A stretch of 54,072 nucleotides of DNA from Clostridia bacterium. GTDB taxonomy: Bacteria > Bacillota > Clostridia > Oscillospirales > CAG-272. Below, piece by piece: positions 6,042-15,018 of the stretch. A program made the translations under genes and the position numbers. The notes beneath the pieces are model-generated. The model worked only from the letters and a program-made list of their open reading frames with translations, searched no databases and was not told the DNA's origin. The stretch covers positions 1 through 54,072 of the forward strand of contig JAFTLQ010000001.1 of NCBI GenBank assembly GCA_017455905.1, in the 5' to 3' direction. How positions within the stretch are numbered: position 1 is the stretch's first letter; every line of letters starts with the position of its first letter.

Positions 6042-7357
6042 ACGCGATCTATACGGAGAAGCAGCGCAAGGTGCTTCAGCATGCAAATAAGCGATGGAAT
6101 ATCCTGTACGGCGCCACGCGTGCCGGAAAGACGGTCGTCAGCTATGATCTTGCCTTGAAGCACATATTTGAGCATTACGACGACAACATCCTTTTCGCGG
6201 GCAAGACGCTGAACACCATTGAGCGCAACGTGTTCGGGGAGATGCGCAAAAAATGGAGTGAGAACCTTGTCGGAAACGTAGTCAACAACCGCGAGATCAC
6301 GATCTTCGGCAAGAAATGCTTTGTGGTCGGCGCCAACGACGAACGAGCGATCACCAAGATCCAAGGATCGGGACTTGGATATGCATATCTTGACGAGCTG
6401 ACGACCTTCCCCGAAAATTTCTTTCAGATGCTCAAAAGCCGTCTCGACAAGCCGAACAGCTGCTGTGACGCGACGTGCAACCCGGAAAGCCCCTCCCACT
6501 TCGTCAAGCAATTTATTGACAACCCGAACGTAGTCGACAGCATATATGCTGAGCAGTTCACGCTTTACGACAACACATTCCTTGCACCGGAATTCGTCCG
6601 CAACCTCGAAAACGAGTATCGCGGAACGATCTACTTCGACAAGTGGATCTTAGGCAAGTGGGTCAAGGCTGAGGGACTTGTCTTCCCTCTTTTTCGACGC
6701 GAACGACACGTATTGACGCCCGAGGCATACGTGGCAAAGTACGGACGTCAGCGCATCACGCACATGATCTACGGCGTAGACGGTGCCAACACTAACGACG
6801 CAACCGCTATCGAGCCGATCGCCGTCTTTGAAAACGGGCAGGCCGCGCGGTTAGAGCATTTCTACCATGATCCGAATAAAAGCGGTCAGATGTCTAACGA
6901 GCAGCTGCTCCCGTATATGCGAGTGTACTTTGATCACATGAATCGACAGTATCGACTATACGAGACGGGTGTGGAGATCATAACCGTCTGCGATTGCGCG
7001 GCGGCGGACCTATGCCTGTCGCTGGCGTACCACCTGCCCGAATGGTACAACGTGCAGAAATACACGCACAAGGATATCATGCTTACCACGGATGTCGTCA
7101 ACAACGGCTTTTCCCGGGACGCCATCCATATCATTGACTTCGGGAAAACGCACAACTATGTTCGAAACGTGGACGAAGTCGGCACGGATCAGCTCATTAT
7201 CGACCTGGAGCTTATGACGTGGGACAAGAACAACGCGAAGTACGACCCCGCCGTGCCAAACGACTGCGCGGATGCCTTCCGCTACGCGGTATGCACGTAT
7301 TTGAACAACCGAGATAACCTATGGGCCTTAGCAGGTCAACGAGGAGCATACGTATGA
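6038..7357 (+). CDS. terL: phage terminase large subunit
   Basis: 439 residues, usual size. This motor and nuclease packages DNA into the prohead. Walker A is GATRAGKT (residues 25-32), Walker B is YLDE (117-120), the coupling segment is SRLD...CNP, and the nuclease half opens with IYGVDGAN (first acidic residue) with a later NDCADAFRY ending acidic motif. It overlaps terS by four bases and the next gene by four (ATGA). The ATPase form resembles PBSX/SPP1-like (Terminase_3) enzymes. Confidence 0.95.
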   Translation: MNAIYTEKQRKVLQHANKRWNILYGATRAGKTVVSYDLALKHIFEHYDDNILFAGKTLNTIERNVFGEMRKKWSENLVGNVVNNREITIFGKKCFVVGANDERAITKIQGSGLGYAYLDELTTFPENFFQMLKSRLDKPNSCCDATCNPESPSHFVKQFIDNPNVVDSIYAEQFTLYDNTFLAPEFVRNLENEYRGTIYFDKWILGKWVKAEGLVFPLFRRERHVLTPEAYVAKYGRQRITHMIYGVDGANTNDATAIEPIAVFENGQAARLEHFYHDPNKSGQMSNEQLLPYMRVYFDHMNRQYRLYETGVEIITVCDCAAADLCLSLAYHLPEWYNVQKYTHKDIMLTTDVVNNGFSRDAIHIIDFGKTHNYVRNVDEVGTDQLIIDLELMTWDKNNAKYDPAVPNDCADAFRYAVCTYLNNRDNLWALAGQRGAYV

Positions 7358-7662
7358 TGAACGAACAGATCAAAAACGCCTTAGAGGATGGCGTGGACCT
7401 CACCGAGGAAGAATACAGAGCACGCATGGAAGCGGCTGATGATGCTACCGAAGCGCATGGCATCGAGGGAAACGCCAGCTTATCCGAGAAGGTGCGTCAC
7501 GACCGTATCGAGATGAACTTCTACGGAACATGCCTCAACGTGCTTATGTGCATGTACAGCGTGTTGGAGGATATCAAGGCGGTCGTTAGCGCACAAGCCG
7601 AGATGTTGGCAAGCTTGACGGGCACAAAGGAGGAAACAGAATCCGATGGATGTAATGAATGA
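7354..7662 (+). CDS. phage hypothetical protein between terL and portal
   Basis: 102 residues, acidic N terminus (NALEDGVDLTEEEYRARME) and a helical C-terminal half (LNVLMCMYSVLEDIKAVV). The ATG at 7354 forms an ATGA overlap with terL and has GGAG upstream; its 3' end overlaps the portal gene by 17 bases. The family is not recognised. The tight overlaps and position argue for translation. Confidence 0.65.
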   Translation: MMNEQIKNALEDGVDLTEEEYRARMEAADDATEAHGIEGNASLSEKVRHDRIEMNFYGTCLNVLMCMYSVLEDIKAVVSAQAEMLASLTGTKEETESDGCNE

Positions 7663-9286
7663 CCTTCAACACACCGATCAGCCGAAGACCGCGCTGTCAA
7701 TGGTGGCCAACCAACGTATTTGGCAATCCGCCAACAATACCGCGTTCTATGCGATGCTTCCCGGTACATACCTTCAATTCTACCAAAACTGGGTGAAGAA
7801 TTGGCTGTATTGGTACGACGGGTACGTACCGTATATCCACGGCGGGCAGTACGGTCTGCTGTCAACCGGCATCGGTACGACGATCGTCAACCGCACAGCC
7901 GATATCGTATTCGGCGCGGATGTCATGTTTTCCAACGCTCGCAAGCCCACCCTCTACGCAGATATAGACGGGAAGCACGTCGGAAAAGCGCTCGACTTCA
8001 TATCCAACAAGTGGATGGGAAAGGTAGGAGGAAAGACTGTGATCCGCCGGGCGATCAAGGACGCATTGGCGGCAGGCTTTTCCCTGCTGAAACTGAATAA
8101 AAGCGACGGTCAGCTTTGGGTGGATGCCATCCGAGCCGACCGTTTTTACATCGAGCGCTCGGGCACCGAGATCCGACGAGCCGTCTGCCACCTGTCTTTG
8201 TTTGAGGACACGACACGCAAGGAGAATAACGATCGCTTCGTACTGGTAGAAGACCGACACTATGAGGAGATCGGTATAGCACGCGAGATCCCTGTCGTGG
8301 AGTACAAGATATACCGCACGTCAGCACCCATTCAGATCTACGATGCAGGATCAGACGCTTGCCTTGCGTGGGAAGACCTGCCGAAGGCAGTAAAACGCGC
8401 ATTCAAGCAGCAGTACGGCGACGTACGACTGAACGACCCAAAAGCGTTGAATCTTTGCTCACTCGGTGTATACCTGCTGACCGCCTCCGATGGCGTGAGC
8501 AACATTCCCGACGTCGGCTTAGGCGAAAGCATCCTTGCCAACGTGACGACCTACCTGTACGAGTACGAATACTATAACACCGCTTTCAATACGGACATGT
8601 ACTTAGCACGCGGCCGCGTTCTTATCCCAAAGCACATGACGTCACCGCTCAATCGTGGCGAGGGCGGACAACCGCACGGACTTGACGAATTTCTGTACAC
8701 GGAATTCCGAACACCCGACGGTGAAGCGCACGAGCCTACACCGATCCAGTTTGAGATGCGCTCTGAGGCTTGGCGTCAAGCGCGTAACACGCTGCTTGAA
8801 AACGTGGCTACCGGTATCGGTCTTTCCGTTTCCACCCTTGCTTCCTACTTATCCGACGGATCCAACCGAACGGCACGAGAGGTCAGCGCAGAAGAGAGCG
8901 CTACGACATTGTTTGTTGAAAGCAAGCGCCGCCTCTTTGAAAAACCTATAAACGACATGCTTGCCGACGTCCTCCGCTTCTACGGATACGCGGACGACGT
9001 GGAGATCCGCTGGAGTCGTGCCGGCATGACCAATCTTACCGTCATGGTGGACGTGTACTCCCGCGCCGTAGAAACCGGTCTTATCAGCCGCAAGAAAGCG
9101 CACCACCTGTTCAACTTTGACGATGATGAGGAGCAGAACGAGGAAGACTATGCCCTCGTGCTTGAAGAGGAGCGCGAAGCCCGTCAATCCGATGCGATGC
9201 GTGGCTGGGATCTCGGCGACGAGCAGGAGGACTACCGTAGCGGCGATGCTGCAGAAAAGGAGCTGACGGATGGACATAGCACGTGA
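7646..9286 (+). CDS. phage portal protein
   Basis: 546 residues, matching the SPP1 gp6-like portal size. The dodecameric portal forms the vertex through which DNA enters and to which the connector binds. Visible features: aromatic N-terminal segment (FYQNWVKNWLYWYDGY), a central alpha/beta part with FSLLKLNKSDGQLWVDAI, the long helices near 395-440 (LSDGSNRTAREVSAEES) that line the channel, and an acidic C terminus. AAGGAGG precedes the ATG. It overlaps the minor capsid gene by 17 bases. Confidence 0.85.
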   Translation: MDVMNDLQHTDQPKTALSMVANQRIWQSANNTAFYAMLPGTYLQFYQNWVKNWLYWYDGYVPYIHGGQYGLLSTGIGTTIVNRTADIVFGADVMFSNARKPTLYADIDGKHVGKALDFISNKWMGKVGGKTVIRRAIKDALAAGFSLLKLNKSDGQLWVDAIRADRFYIERSGTEIRRAVCHLSLFEDTTRKENNDRFVLVEDRHYEEIGIAREIPVVEYKIYRTSAPIQIYDAGSDACLAWEDLPKAVKRAFKQQYGDVRLNDPKALNLCSLGVYLLTASDGVSNIPDVGLGESILANVTTYLYEYEYYNTAFNTDMYLARGRVLIPKHMTSPLNRGEGGQPHGLDEFLYTEFRTPDGEAHEPTPIQFEMRSEAWRQARNTLLENVATGIGLSVSTLASYLSDGSNRTAREVSAEESATTLFVESKRRLFEKPINDMLADVLRFYGYADDVEIRWSRAGMTNLTVMVDVYSRAVETGLISRKKAHHLFNFDDDEEQNEEDYALVLEEEREARQSDAMRGWDLGDEQEDYRSGDAAEKELTDGHST

Positions 9287-10424
9287 GAGAGGAAGCGTAC
9301 AAGCCCTGATCATTGAGGATGCGGAAACGGAGATCCTTCAGCTGTCGAAGCGAGCCGTCCTCGGATTATGGACCGCATCGCGCTACCGTCTTGGCGTGGA
9401 GGATATTATTCGACGCGCACAGGTGTCCATAACTCCATCCATGCAAGAACGTATCCGCACGCCTTTGCTACGATACGCCGAACAGGTGTATATAAGGCAA
9501 CGCGATATCCTTCGCCAGCACGCGGTTTTTCTTGCCGTCCTTGCATCGTACAAGCGTGAGGGGTACAAACGGTCGGCAAAAGCGCTTGAAGCGCGTACGG
9601 CACGTTTTATCGGGCGCGACGTTGTATCCTCGGCAGCCTTTCAATCCGAGCTGACACGAGCAAAGCGAGAGGAACACTTCCGCCGCGCGGCATCGGCGCC
9701 TACGCCGGACCCGGAGGCCGAGTACACAGAGCTTTCTATGTACAAAACAGGGTTGCCCCTTGACGAGTACCACGCGACGTATATGGAGCGCGTCAACCGC
9801 ATGTACGACGATCTTGTAAACGATACGGCGCGGCAGGCGTATAACAGCCGCGTTTCCCTGAGGAACGTCGCCGAGCTCACCGTGCGATACGAGTACCAGG
9901 CCGACCGCTTGCGCAGCCTGCGGGAATCAGGCGTGCGCCTCGTATGGATCGTGCCACATGCCAATTGCTCCGCGCGTTGCGCCCCTCACCAAGGTCGGCT
10001 GTATTCCCTTGACGGTACATCGGGTGTGCAGGACGGCATTCGTTTCGAACCTATCGAACGAGCAACGGACATCCATCCAGTTACGATCAAGAGCGGACCG
10101 AACGCCGGGCGCCGCGTATACAACGGTTGCCTGACAGGATTTGGGTGCCGTCACGAGGTACGCCCGTACAAACGAGGCTATAAGCCCGAAACGATCCCTG
10201 CAAGTGTGGTAGAGCACGGACGTGAGGTCAACGCACGGCAACGCGAGTACGAACGTAAGATCCGATACGCCAAGCGTATGGCGATCGAGCGAGGTGGAAC
10301 GCCCGAGGGGCGCGCCGCCGGGAAGCAGGCTCGTGAGTGGCAACGACAGTATGTCAATTATTGCAGGGCCAACGACGTGGCCTATTACCCCGACCGTCTC
10401 CGCCTTTTAGACGGAGATATATAA
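9270..10424 (+). CDS. phage minor capsid protein (MuF/Phage_min_cap2 type)
   Basis: 384 residues. The N-terminal two thirds are helical. The last third carries HANCSARCAPHQGRLYSLDG, then YNGCLTGFGCRHEVRPYKRG and a final basic helix (RMAIERGGTPEGRAAGKQAR). The cysteine/histidine cluster with PHQGR...GCRH is the hallmark of the minor capsid 2 / SPP1 gp7-like family, which is placed beside the portal and thought to enter the prohead with it. GGAG lies seven bases before ATG 9270. No C-terminal toxin domain is present. Confidence 0.85.
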   Translation: MDIARERGSVQALIIEDAETEILQLSKRAVLGLWTASRYRLGVEDIIRRAQVSITPSMQERIRTPLLRYAEQVYIRQRDILRQHAVFLAVLASYKREGYKRSAKALEARTARFIGRDVVSSAAFQSELTRAKREEHFRRAASAPTPDPEAEYTELSMYKTGLPLDEYHATYMERVNRMYDDLVNDTARQAYNSRVSLRNVAELTVRYEYQADRLRSLRESGVRLVWIVPHANCSARCAPHQGRLYSLDGTSGVQDGIRFEPIERATDIHPVTIKSGPNAGRRVYNGCLTGFGCRHEVRPYKRGYKPETIPASVVEHGREVNARQREYERKIRYAKRMAIERGGTPEGRAAGKQAREWQRQYVNYCRANDVAYYPDRLRLLDGDI

Positions 10425-10505
10425 AACCGATTATGCTCAGCCGGTGACCGCGACCACAAGGCAACGCGCCACCACGCTTTTGTATATTCCCCGTGCCGCG
10501 CAGGG

Positions 10506-10584
10506 GCAAGCGCACCGATGCAAGATGGAACAGCCTTCGCAGAGAAACATCACAAGGTCAAGTATCTGCGATAGTCGCTTGCAT
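10506..10584 (+). ncRNA. structured leader with two competing stems
   Basis: In the 208-base gap before the scaffold-like gene, TCGCAGA (10537-10543) pairs with TCTGCGA (10565-10571). Outside this, GCAAGCG (10506-10512) and ATGCAAG (10518-10524) can each pair with parts of the same strand CGCTTGCAT (10576-10584). Only one of the two outer stems can form at a time. No known RNA family is recognised. A role in control of the capsid genes is inferred from position. Confidence 0.45.
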
Positions 10585-10632
10585 GGGCAGGCAATATAAC
10601 GCGTTATTATATCAACGAAAGGACAAAAAACA

Positions 10633-11211
10633 ATGGCACTATTTCACAAAAAGCCTACCATCGACGAGATCGTACAGACCATTCGAACAATGAGCGAAGA
10701 AGATCGTGCGGTGTTGGAAGCTGCCCTGAACGGAGATACCGAGGAAGAAACTCCCGAAACCGCAACCGGGACTGCAGCCGAGGCCGAAACCGAGACCGCA
10801 GCTGAGGAAGTAAACGAGGAAGCCGAAACGGGAAGCGAAGCCGAAGAGGCCGGTGGCGCCGAAGAGGCGGAAGACGCCGCCGACACGTCAATTTCCGATG
10901 ACACGGATACCGAAGCGGACACCGCCGATGAGGAAGCAGAGAGCGACGCCGAAGGGCCCGAGGCCGATGACACGGCACAGGATACCGAGGCGGACGAGCA
11001 CGCTGGCGAAATAATCGAATCGCTGACCAGGCGCGTAAATGAGTTGGAAGAAAAGGTTTCCTCTATTACCGCATTGAAGGATCGCCTGGATGAATACGAG
11101 CAGAAGCTGTGCGACCGTTTCGGCTTCCGCCCGTCGGGTAATACCGGCAAAGACAAGAGCATTTACGACATGTCCGCAGACGAGCTGTCTGCGCACATTC
11201 GTATGAGCTGA
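10633..11211 (+). CDS. putative phage scaffold-like acidic protein
   Basis: 192 residues. Residues 36-125 are a very acidic, low-complexity stretch of Glu, Ala, Thr and Asp (EEETPETATG, EAGGAEEAEDAAD). A coiled coil follows at 128-160 (SLTRRVNELEEKVSSI). Position directly before the major capsid gene, acidic character and coiled coil fit a scaffolding protein that shapes the prohead and leaves before packaging. No sequence family is recognised, and the acidic repeat could also be a decoration. AAAGGA precedes the ATG. Confidence 0.6.
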   Translation: MALFHKKPTIDEIVQTIRTMSEEDRAVLEAALNGDTEEETPETATGTAAEAETETAAEEVNEEAETGSEAEEAGGAEEAEDAADTSISDDTDTEADTADEEAESDAEGPEADDTAQDTEADEHAGEIIESLTRRVNELEEKVSSITALKDRLDEYEQKLCDRFGFRPSGNTGKDKSIYDMSADELSAHIRMS

Positions 11212-11239
11212 TCATCATAACTGAAAGGAATTTAATATC

Positions 11240-12244
11240 ATGGCATTTATTTACAACGTAAACGATACCGCGACGCAGGTCCTCGCGGCAAAGCAGATCA
11301 AGGAGAACATGTTTGTTGAGCTTCTCCACAGAAACGGCAAGGGCGTTACGGAGACCGTTGAAACCAACGCCTCCACCGTCCGCATGCTTAAGTACAAGCC
11401 CCTGTCGGGCGACGCACGTACGCTCGGCGCGTCGAAGAACGGCGCATTTTTTAACGGAGCCGAGGCGGAGGTCGGTCAGGTAAGTGAGTATGACCTCAAT
11501 CTCCTGCATCTCTACGACCGCAATCTCGACATTCCCGAGGTGCAGCAGGACATGTGCCCTGCCAACCTGTTCGACGCAGGCACTAAGAATATCGCCGGTC
11601 GCGTAAGTACGGAGATCAACGCTTCCACCCTCGCCTATCAGATCAAGGCGTATGCAGATGCCAAGAGCCTGGATAACGCTGTCGTTCTCGACGCTGAGCC
11701 TAACTATTACAGCGCGTTCCTCGATGCGTCTACCAGGCTTGACGATGGCGACGCGGATAACGGCATTCAGACGTTCCCTGTTGAGGAGCGCGAATTCATC
11801 TGCCGTCCCTCGTTCCGTCGCAACCTTATGACCGGCAACGGCGTGATCGTAGGCGGATCTAACTTCGCGCAGTCCATGCTTGCCAAGGGCGGCGTGGATC
11901 CCGACGCTAAGAAGGACGGCTCCATGTACGTCGGCGAGATCGATCTGATCCCCGTATATATCGCTCCCAAGCCCATTTGGGATCGGGCAAAGACGTGGGC
12001 AGGCTCGTCCGCTGTTGTCGATACCATTCAGGGCATCATGATGGCAGCATCCGCCACCGACCGCGGCATTTCTACGCAGGACTACGTCAAGATCATCGAC
12101 TCCCCTTCCGGTGCCGGCAAGCGCCTGCAGCCCAAGGTGAGATGGGGCGTGAACGTATGCTATGCAAAGGGCATCGTTCCCATCGTCGCCAACGGCACGA
12201 CGGCGCCTACCGTCATCACCATCACCGCTCCCGGCAGTGTTTGA
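11240..12244 (+). CDS. phage major capsid protein
   Basis: 334 residues, HK97-fold size. It starts MAFIYNVNDTATQVLAAKQI and includes long strands and a P-domain-like middle (GVIVGGSNFAQSMLAKGG), ending with VRWGVNVCYAKGIVPIVANG, the closing A-domain strands often seen in such proteins. It lies after portal, minor capsid and scaffold-like genes and before the head-tail connector genes, the classic order. No obvious N-terminal scaffold segment or protease is fused. RBS AAAGGAA. Confidence 0.8.
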   Translation: MAFIYNVNDTATQVLAAKQIKENMFVELLHRNGKGVTETVETNASTVRMLKYKPLSGDARTLGASKNGAFFNGAEAEVGQVSEYDLNLLHLYDRNLDIPEVQQDMCPANLFDAGTKNIAGRVSTEINASTLAYQIKAYADAKSLDNAVVLDAEPNYYSAFLDASTRLDDGDADNGIQTFPVEEREFICRPSFRRNLMTGNGVIVGGSNFAQSMLAKGGVDPDAKKDGSMYVGEIDLIPVYIAPKPIWDRAKTWAGSSAVVDTIQGIMMAASATDRGISTQDYVKIIDSPSGAGKRLQPKVRWGVNVCYAKGIVPIVANGTTAPTVITITAPGSV

Positions 12245-12261
12245 TAAAAGGCTTACATATT

Positions 12262-12299
12262 GAGGCGTATCCTTCGGGGTGCGCCTCTCCCTTAGGGGA
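12262..12299 (+). promoter_or_regulatory. double hairpin between capsid and connector genes
   Basis: GAGGCG (12262-12267) pairs with CGCCTC (12282-12287), and directly after it TCCC pairs with GGGA around TTA. The second stem ends next to the AAGGAGG ribosome binding site of the following gene. There is no T run, so processing, pausing or translation control is more likely than termination. Confidence 0.45.
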
Positions 12300-12310
12300 A
12301 GGAGGAACGC

Positions 12311-12739
12311 ATGGATAATCCTTATTCCGATGAATATATGATCTACGACGAGGCGCGGAACCGTTACACCGTAACCGAGGAGGCGCTGATCTCGCGCGGT
12401 ATTGACCTGCGTGCGAGGATCGGTGCAACGGGAGCAGACGCATCGGCCATTATCGAAGCCGTGCTGCTTGCCTCACGTGATCAGGTGTACCGAGAGCTGC
12501 ACAAGTTCAGCCTTAATACCGTACGACAGGACAATATGATCACCCACGTGAAGGGATTACGGCCTATCATATATGAGATCCTGTTGAACCAGGCAGAATA
12601 TTACATAAAGGTCGGCGACCTCGGCAAAAGCGAAGACATCAACCGTCGCAAAGCGATGATGTACGGAGGCTTTTACGATGACATTGCAGAGGAGATCCCC
12701 TGCATTGGAACGTCGCTGATCTATTCGGGAGGCCGTTGA
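12311..12739 (+). CDS. putative head-tail connector protein
   Basis: 142 residues, mostly helical (EEALISRGIDLRARIG, SAIIEAVLLASRDQVYRELHK, IIYEILLNQAEYYIKVGDLG). The four-helix shape and its place right after the major capsid gene fit the gp6/gp15-like connector that binds below the portal. The sequence family is not recognised with certainty. AAGGAGG precedes the ATG and its stop overlaps the next gene's start (TGATG). Confidence 0.6.
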   Translation: MDNPYSDEYMIYDEARNRYTVTEEALISRGIDLRARIGATGADASAIIEAVLLASRDQVYRELHKFSLNTVRQDNMITHVKGLRPIIYEILLNQAEYYIKVGDLGKSEDINRRKAMMYGGFYDDIAEEIPCIGTSLIYSGGR

Positions 12740-13146
12740 TGGACTTTCTCGACATCATGAACGGCCGCTATTGCCACACACAGGCAGGCGGTTTATACAA
12801 GACGCTGCCAACGGCTACCTACACCGTTGACGATGAAACCGTCCATAAAGCACGGATCCCGATCGATTACGAGACGGTCAACATGCAGGAGTGGAGATAC
12901 CAACAGATTTTGCGCAATCTCGTAGGGACAGACGCAGGTGTCACCGCGATTAAGACGCGTATCGACTATGGCTTTGCCGTTGGTCAGCACGTCGCTCTGT
13001 GGGATGGCGGTCTGTACCGCATTACAGGCGTTATGCGCGACACGTCGGGTGCGACACCCGAATCCTTTTACGTCTTGCCGACGCCGCTTGGAACGGAATA
13101 TATCCTGACCTTGACACAGGTGGAAAACGCTTGGGGGTTGATCTGA
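12739..13146 (+). CDS. putative head closure (stopper) protein
   Basis: 135 residues from ATG 12739 (MDFLDIMNGRYCHTQAGG), with GGGAGG six bases upstream; the TTG three bases earlier is a poorer choice. Mainly beta-strands: TYTVDDETVHKARIPIDYE, AVGQHVALWDGGLYRITGV. A small beta-barrel of this size between connector and tail-completion genes usually is the stopper that seals the filled head. This assignment rests on order and fold-like features, not on a recognised family. Confidence 0.5.
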   Translation: MDFLDIMNGRYCHTQAGGLYKTLPTATYTVDDETVHKARIPIDYETVNMQEWRYQQILRNLVGTDAGVTAIKTRIDYGFAVGQHVALWDGGLYRITGVMRDTSGATPESFYVLPTPLGTEYILTLTQVENAWGLI

Positions 13147-13532
13147 TGCGTAGTATTGAAAGCATTGGCCGAAAAGTGCTCCACATCATCAAGTCTTACG
13201 CCCCTGTAGACAGAGGAAATCTTCGAAACAACGCGATTAAGGGCGAAACCACGGGAACACAGGAATACACAGTGTCAATCGACACACGCGTAGCACCTTA
13301 CGCCCAATATACCATACGCCCTTGGAGCGAAACGTCACCGCTCATATGGAGATCGGAGAAACATCCCGAATGGAACGGAAAGCATCATTCGTTTCTGTAC
13401 AACCATAAAGGATGGGACCCGACCACGCCGAAGCAAAATCCAAATGAAGGATGGCTCGGACGGGCAGTGCTTGCCGCCGTAAAGGATATCGCAGAAAAAG
13501 GCGACGGCACATATACCAACGAACGAAATTAA
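13146..13532 (+). CDS. HK97 gp10-like tail completion protein
   Basis: 128 residues starting with ATG 13146, whose A is also the last base of the previous stop. The opening SIGRKVLHIIKSYAPVDRGNLRNN, with basic helix, APVDxGxLRN and a later YAQYTIRP...P...PNEGWLGRAVLAA, fits the HK97 gp10/tail-completion family, which joins the filled head to the tail. It has the usual size. Confidence 0.75.
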   Translation: MRSIESIGRKVLHIIKSYAPVDRGNLRNNAIKGETTGTQEYTVSIDTRVAPYAQYTIRPWSETSPLIWRSEKHPEWNGKHHSFLYNHKGWDPTTPKQNPNEGWLGRAVLAAVKDIAEKGDGTYTNERN

Positions 13533-13544
13533 AAGGAGCACACT

Positions 13545-14531
13545 ATGATCGCTCTTGATACACTTGCCGAGCAGTTAGAAACGCGGCTGAACGACAAGGC
13601 AGATATGTACGGACTTGACGGTGGCATCACGGAGAACGTGAGCTATCGTTTTCGTATCGTCCTCGACACGGCGGATTACAAGGACGCGGAACGAGAGGAC
13701 AACAAGGTGACCATGTACATACATGGCATAATGACATCCGACGGTGCGAACGTGGAAGGGACATCGGGAACCGCCTACAACGCATCGCTGAATGCAAGGG
13801 TGGAATTTCTCCTCCCTTTTCTTTTCACCGCATCCGAAGGTAAAAACGATCTTCTGACGTCGATCGTGCGCGACATTCTGACTGACGTCCTGCAAAGCTC
13901 CACAGGCGTCGAGATCTTCGACAATGATCGCATGTACAGCGACAACGGGATCCTGTTCTACCAAGGAACAAAATTCAGCATTCCATTGACGGGAGAACGC
14001 GCCGAGCGCCCGAAGGTAGGAGATAGCCTCACGCTTTCCCTCGCGATCAATTATTTCTTTATTGCCTACGGAGTAGGATCACGTCGCATCAAGTACGAGG
14101 TAAGCACAGATGGCGTGCATTACGAAACGGTAGGCTACACGAATGCGGAAATGGTGCGACAGTCCATACAAGACGGCAACCTGTTTTCGGAGGATGCCAA
14201 GAACATGTCAAACGGACAATACCCGTCTTCCAAGGTCACCACATCCGGTAGCGTGCTTACGGTCAAATTTGTGTCGCCGACACGTCTCTCAACATTTGAC
14301 CGCCTTGCGGCACAATACCTACTGCAGGGCTATGTCACACCTCTGTATATGCGCATTTCCGTTCCGTACTCTACAAAAACGGACGGTGCCGGATCGCTCG
14401 TTGTGGCCGACCCACTTGTTGCAGTTAAACGCATGACATTCTCGCAAGCATCTCTCGCGGCACAACTCGACTATAACGCCGCATCCACCATGACGCTCGT
14501 AGAAGCGGCAACAGACGAGATAGGAGGATGA
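13545..14531 (+). CDS. putative tail terminator/tail protein
   Basis: 328 residues. The first half (TENVSYRFRIVLDTADYKD, NKVTMYIHGIMTSDG, LNARVEFLLPFLF) alternates strands as in tail-terminator or tube proteins. The second half (GVGSRRIKYEVSTDGVHYETVGYT ... TFDRLAAQYLLQGY) looks like a repeat of a similar beta-rich unit, suggesting a two-domain protein. It stands where tail tube or terminator genes normally stand. No family is firmly recognised. RBS AAAAGGAG. Confidence 0.5.
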   Translation: MIALDTLAEQLETRLNDKADMYGLDGGITENVSYRFRIVLDTADYKDAEREDNKVTMYIHGIMTSDGANVEGTSGTAYNASLNARVEFLLPFLFTASEGKNDLLTSIVRDILTDVLQSSTGVEIFDNDRMYSDNGILFYQGTKFSIPLTGERAERPKVGDSLTLSLAINYFFIAYGVGSRRIKYEVSTDGVHYETVGYTNAEMVRQSIQDGNLFSEDAKNMSNGQYPSSKVTTSGSVLTVKFVSPTRLSTFDRLAAQYLLQGYVTPLYMRISVPYSTKTDGAGSLVVADPLVAVKRMTFSQASLAAQLDYNAASTMTLVEAATDEIGG

Positions 14532-14532
14532 C

Positions 14533-15018
14533 ATGGCTGAGAGCGAGCATTACATAATCACCATTCGAGATGAACGTGCCAAAGAAAAGAAGCAAACCAC
14601 TGCTAAAACCATGGCAGGTGACACGAACGACGAGCGAGGCGATCAGACGAGCATCCCTCCCTCCATCGCAAAAATTGCATCGTTCGGGTATGCCGTTTCC
14701 GTTGTAGACAGTTATGTTTCCATGGCACTTAACACAGTAGAGCTTCGCACGGGAAACTCGACGTTTCAGCAAAAGGTTAACTTCTATCACCAATCGACAC
14801 GAAAAGCCCTGGATATAGCGGCCAACGTAGTCACAGCCGGGTCGCTCTTCGGAGCAGCCGGTGCTGTCGTGGCCGGACTCGGACTGTCTGTTACGGGCAT
14901 CGTTGACATGGCAAACAACGTAAATACATATAGCATGGAAAAGCAATTGGAAAGCTATGCGCTTGAAATGACCAACATACGCGCCGGTACGCTCGGCAAC
15001 CGAGGAGGCACAAGATGA
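14533..15018 (+). CDS. phage protein with glycine-zipper membrane segment
   Basis: 161 residues. The N terminus is charged (RDERAKEKKQTTAKTM). Residues about 92-125 contain a glycine/alanine-rich hydrophobic stretch (VTAGSLFGAAGAVVAGLGLS) that could span a membrane or pack as a glycine zipper. It occupies the slot where a tape-measure gene would be expected, but is far too short. GGAGG precedes the ATG; it overlaps the next gene by four bases. It may be a channel or ejection protein; this is inference. Confidence 0.5.
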   Translation: MAESEHYIITIRDERAKEKKQTTAKTMAGDTNDERGDQTSIPPSIAKIASFGYAVSVVDSYVSMALNTVELRTGNSTFQQKVNFYHQSTRKALDIAANVVTAGSLFGAAGAVVAGLGLSVTGIVDMANNVNTYSMEKQLESYALEMTNIRAGTLGNRGGTR

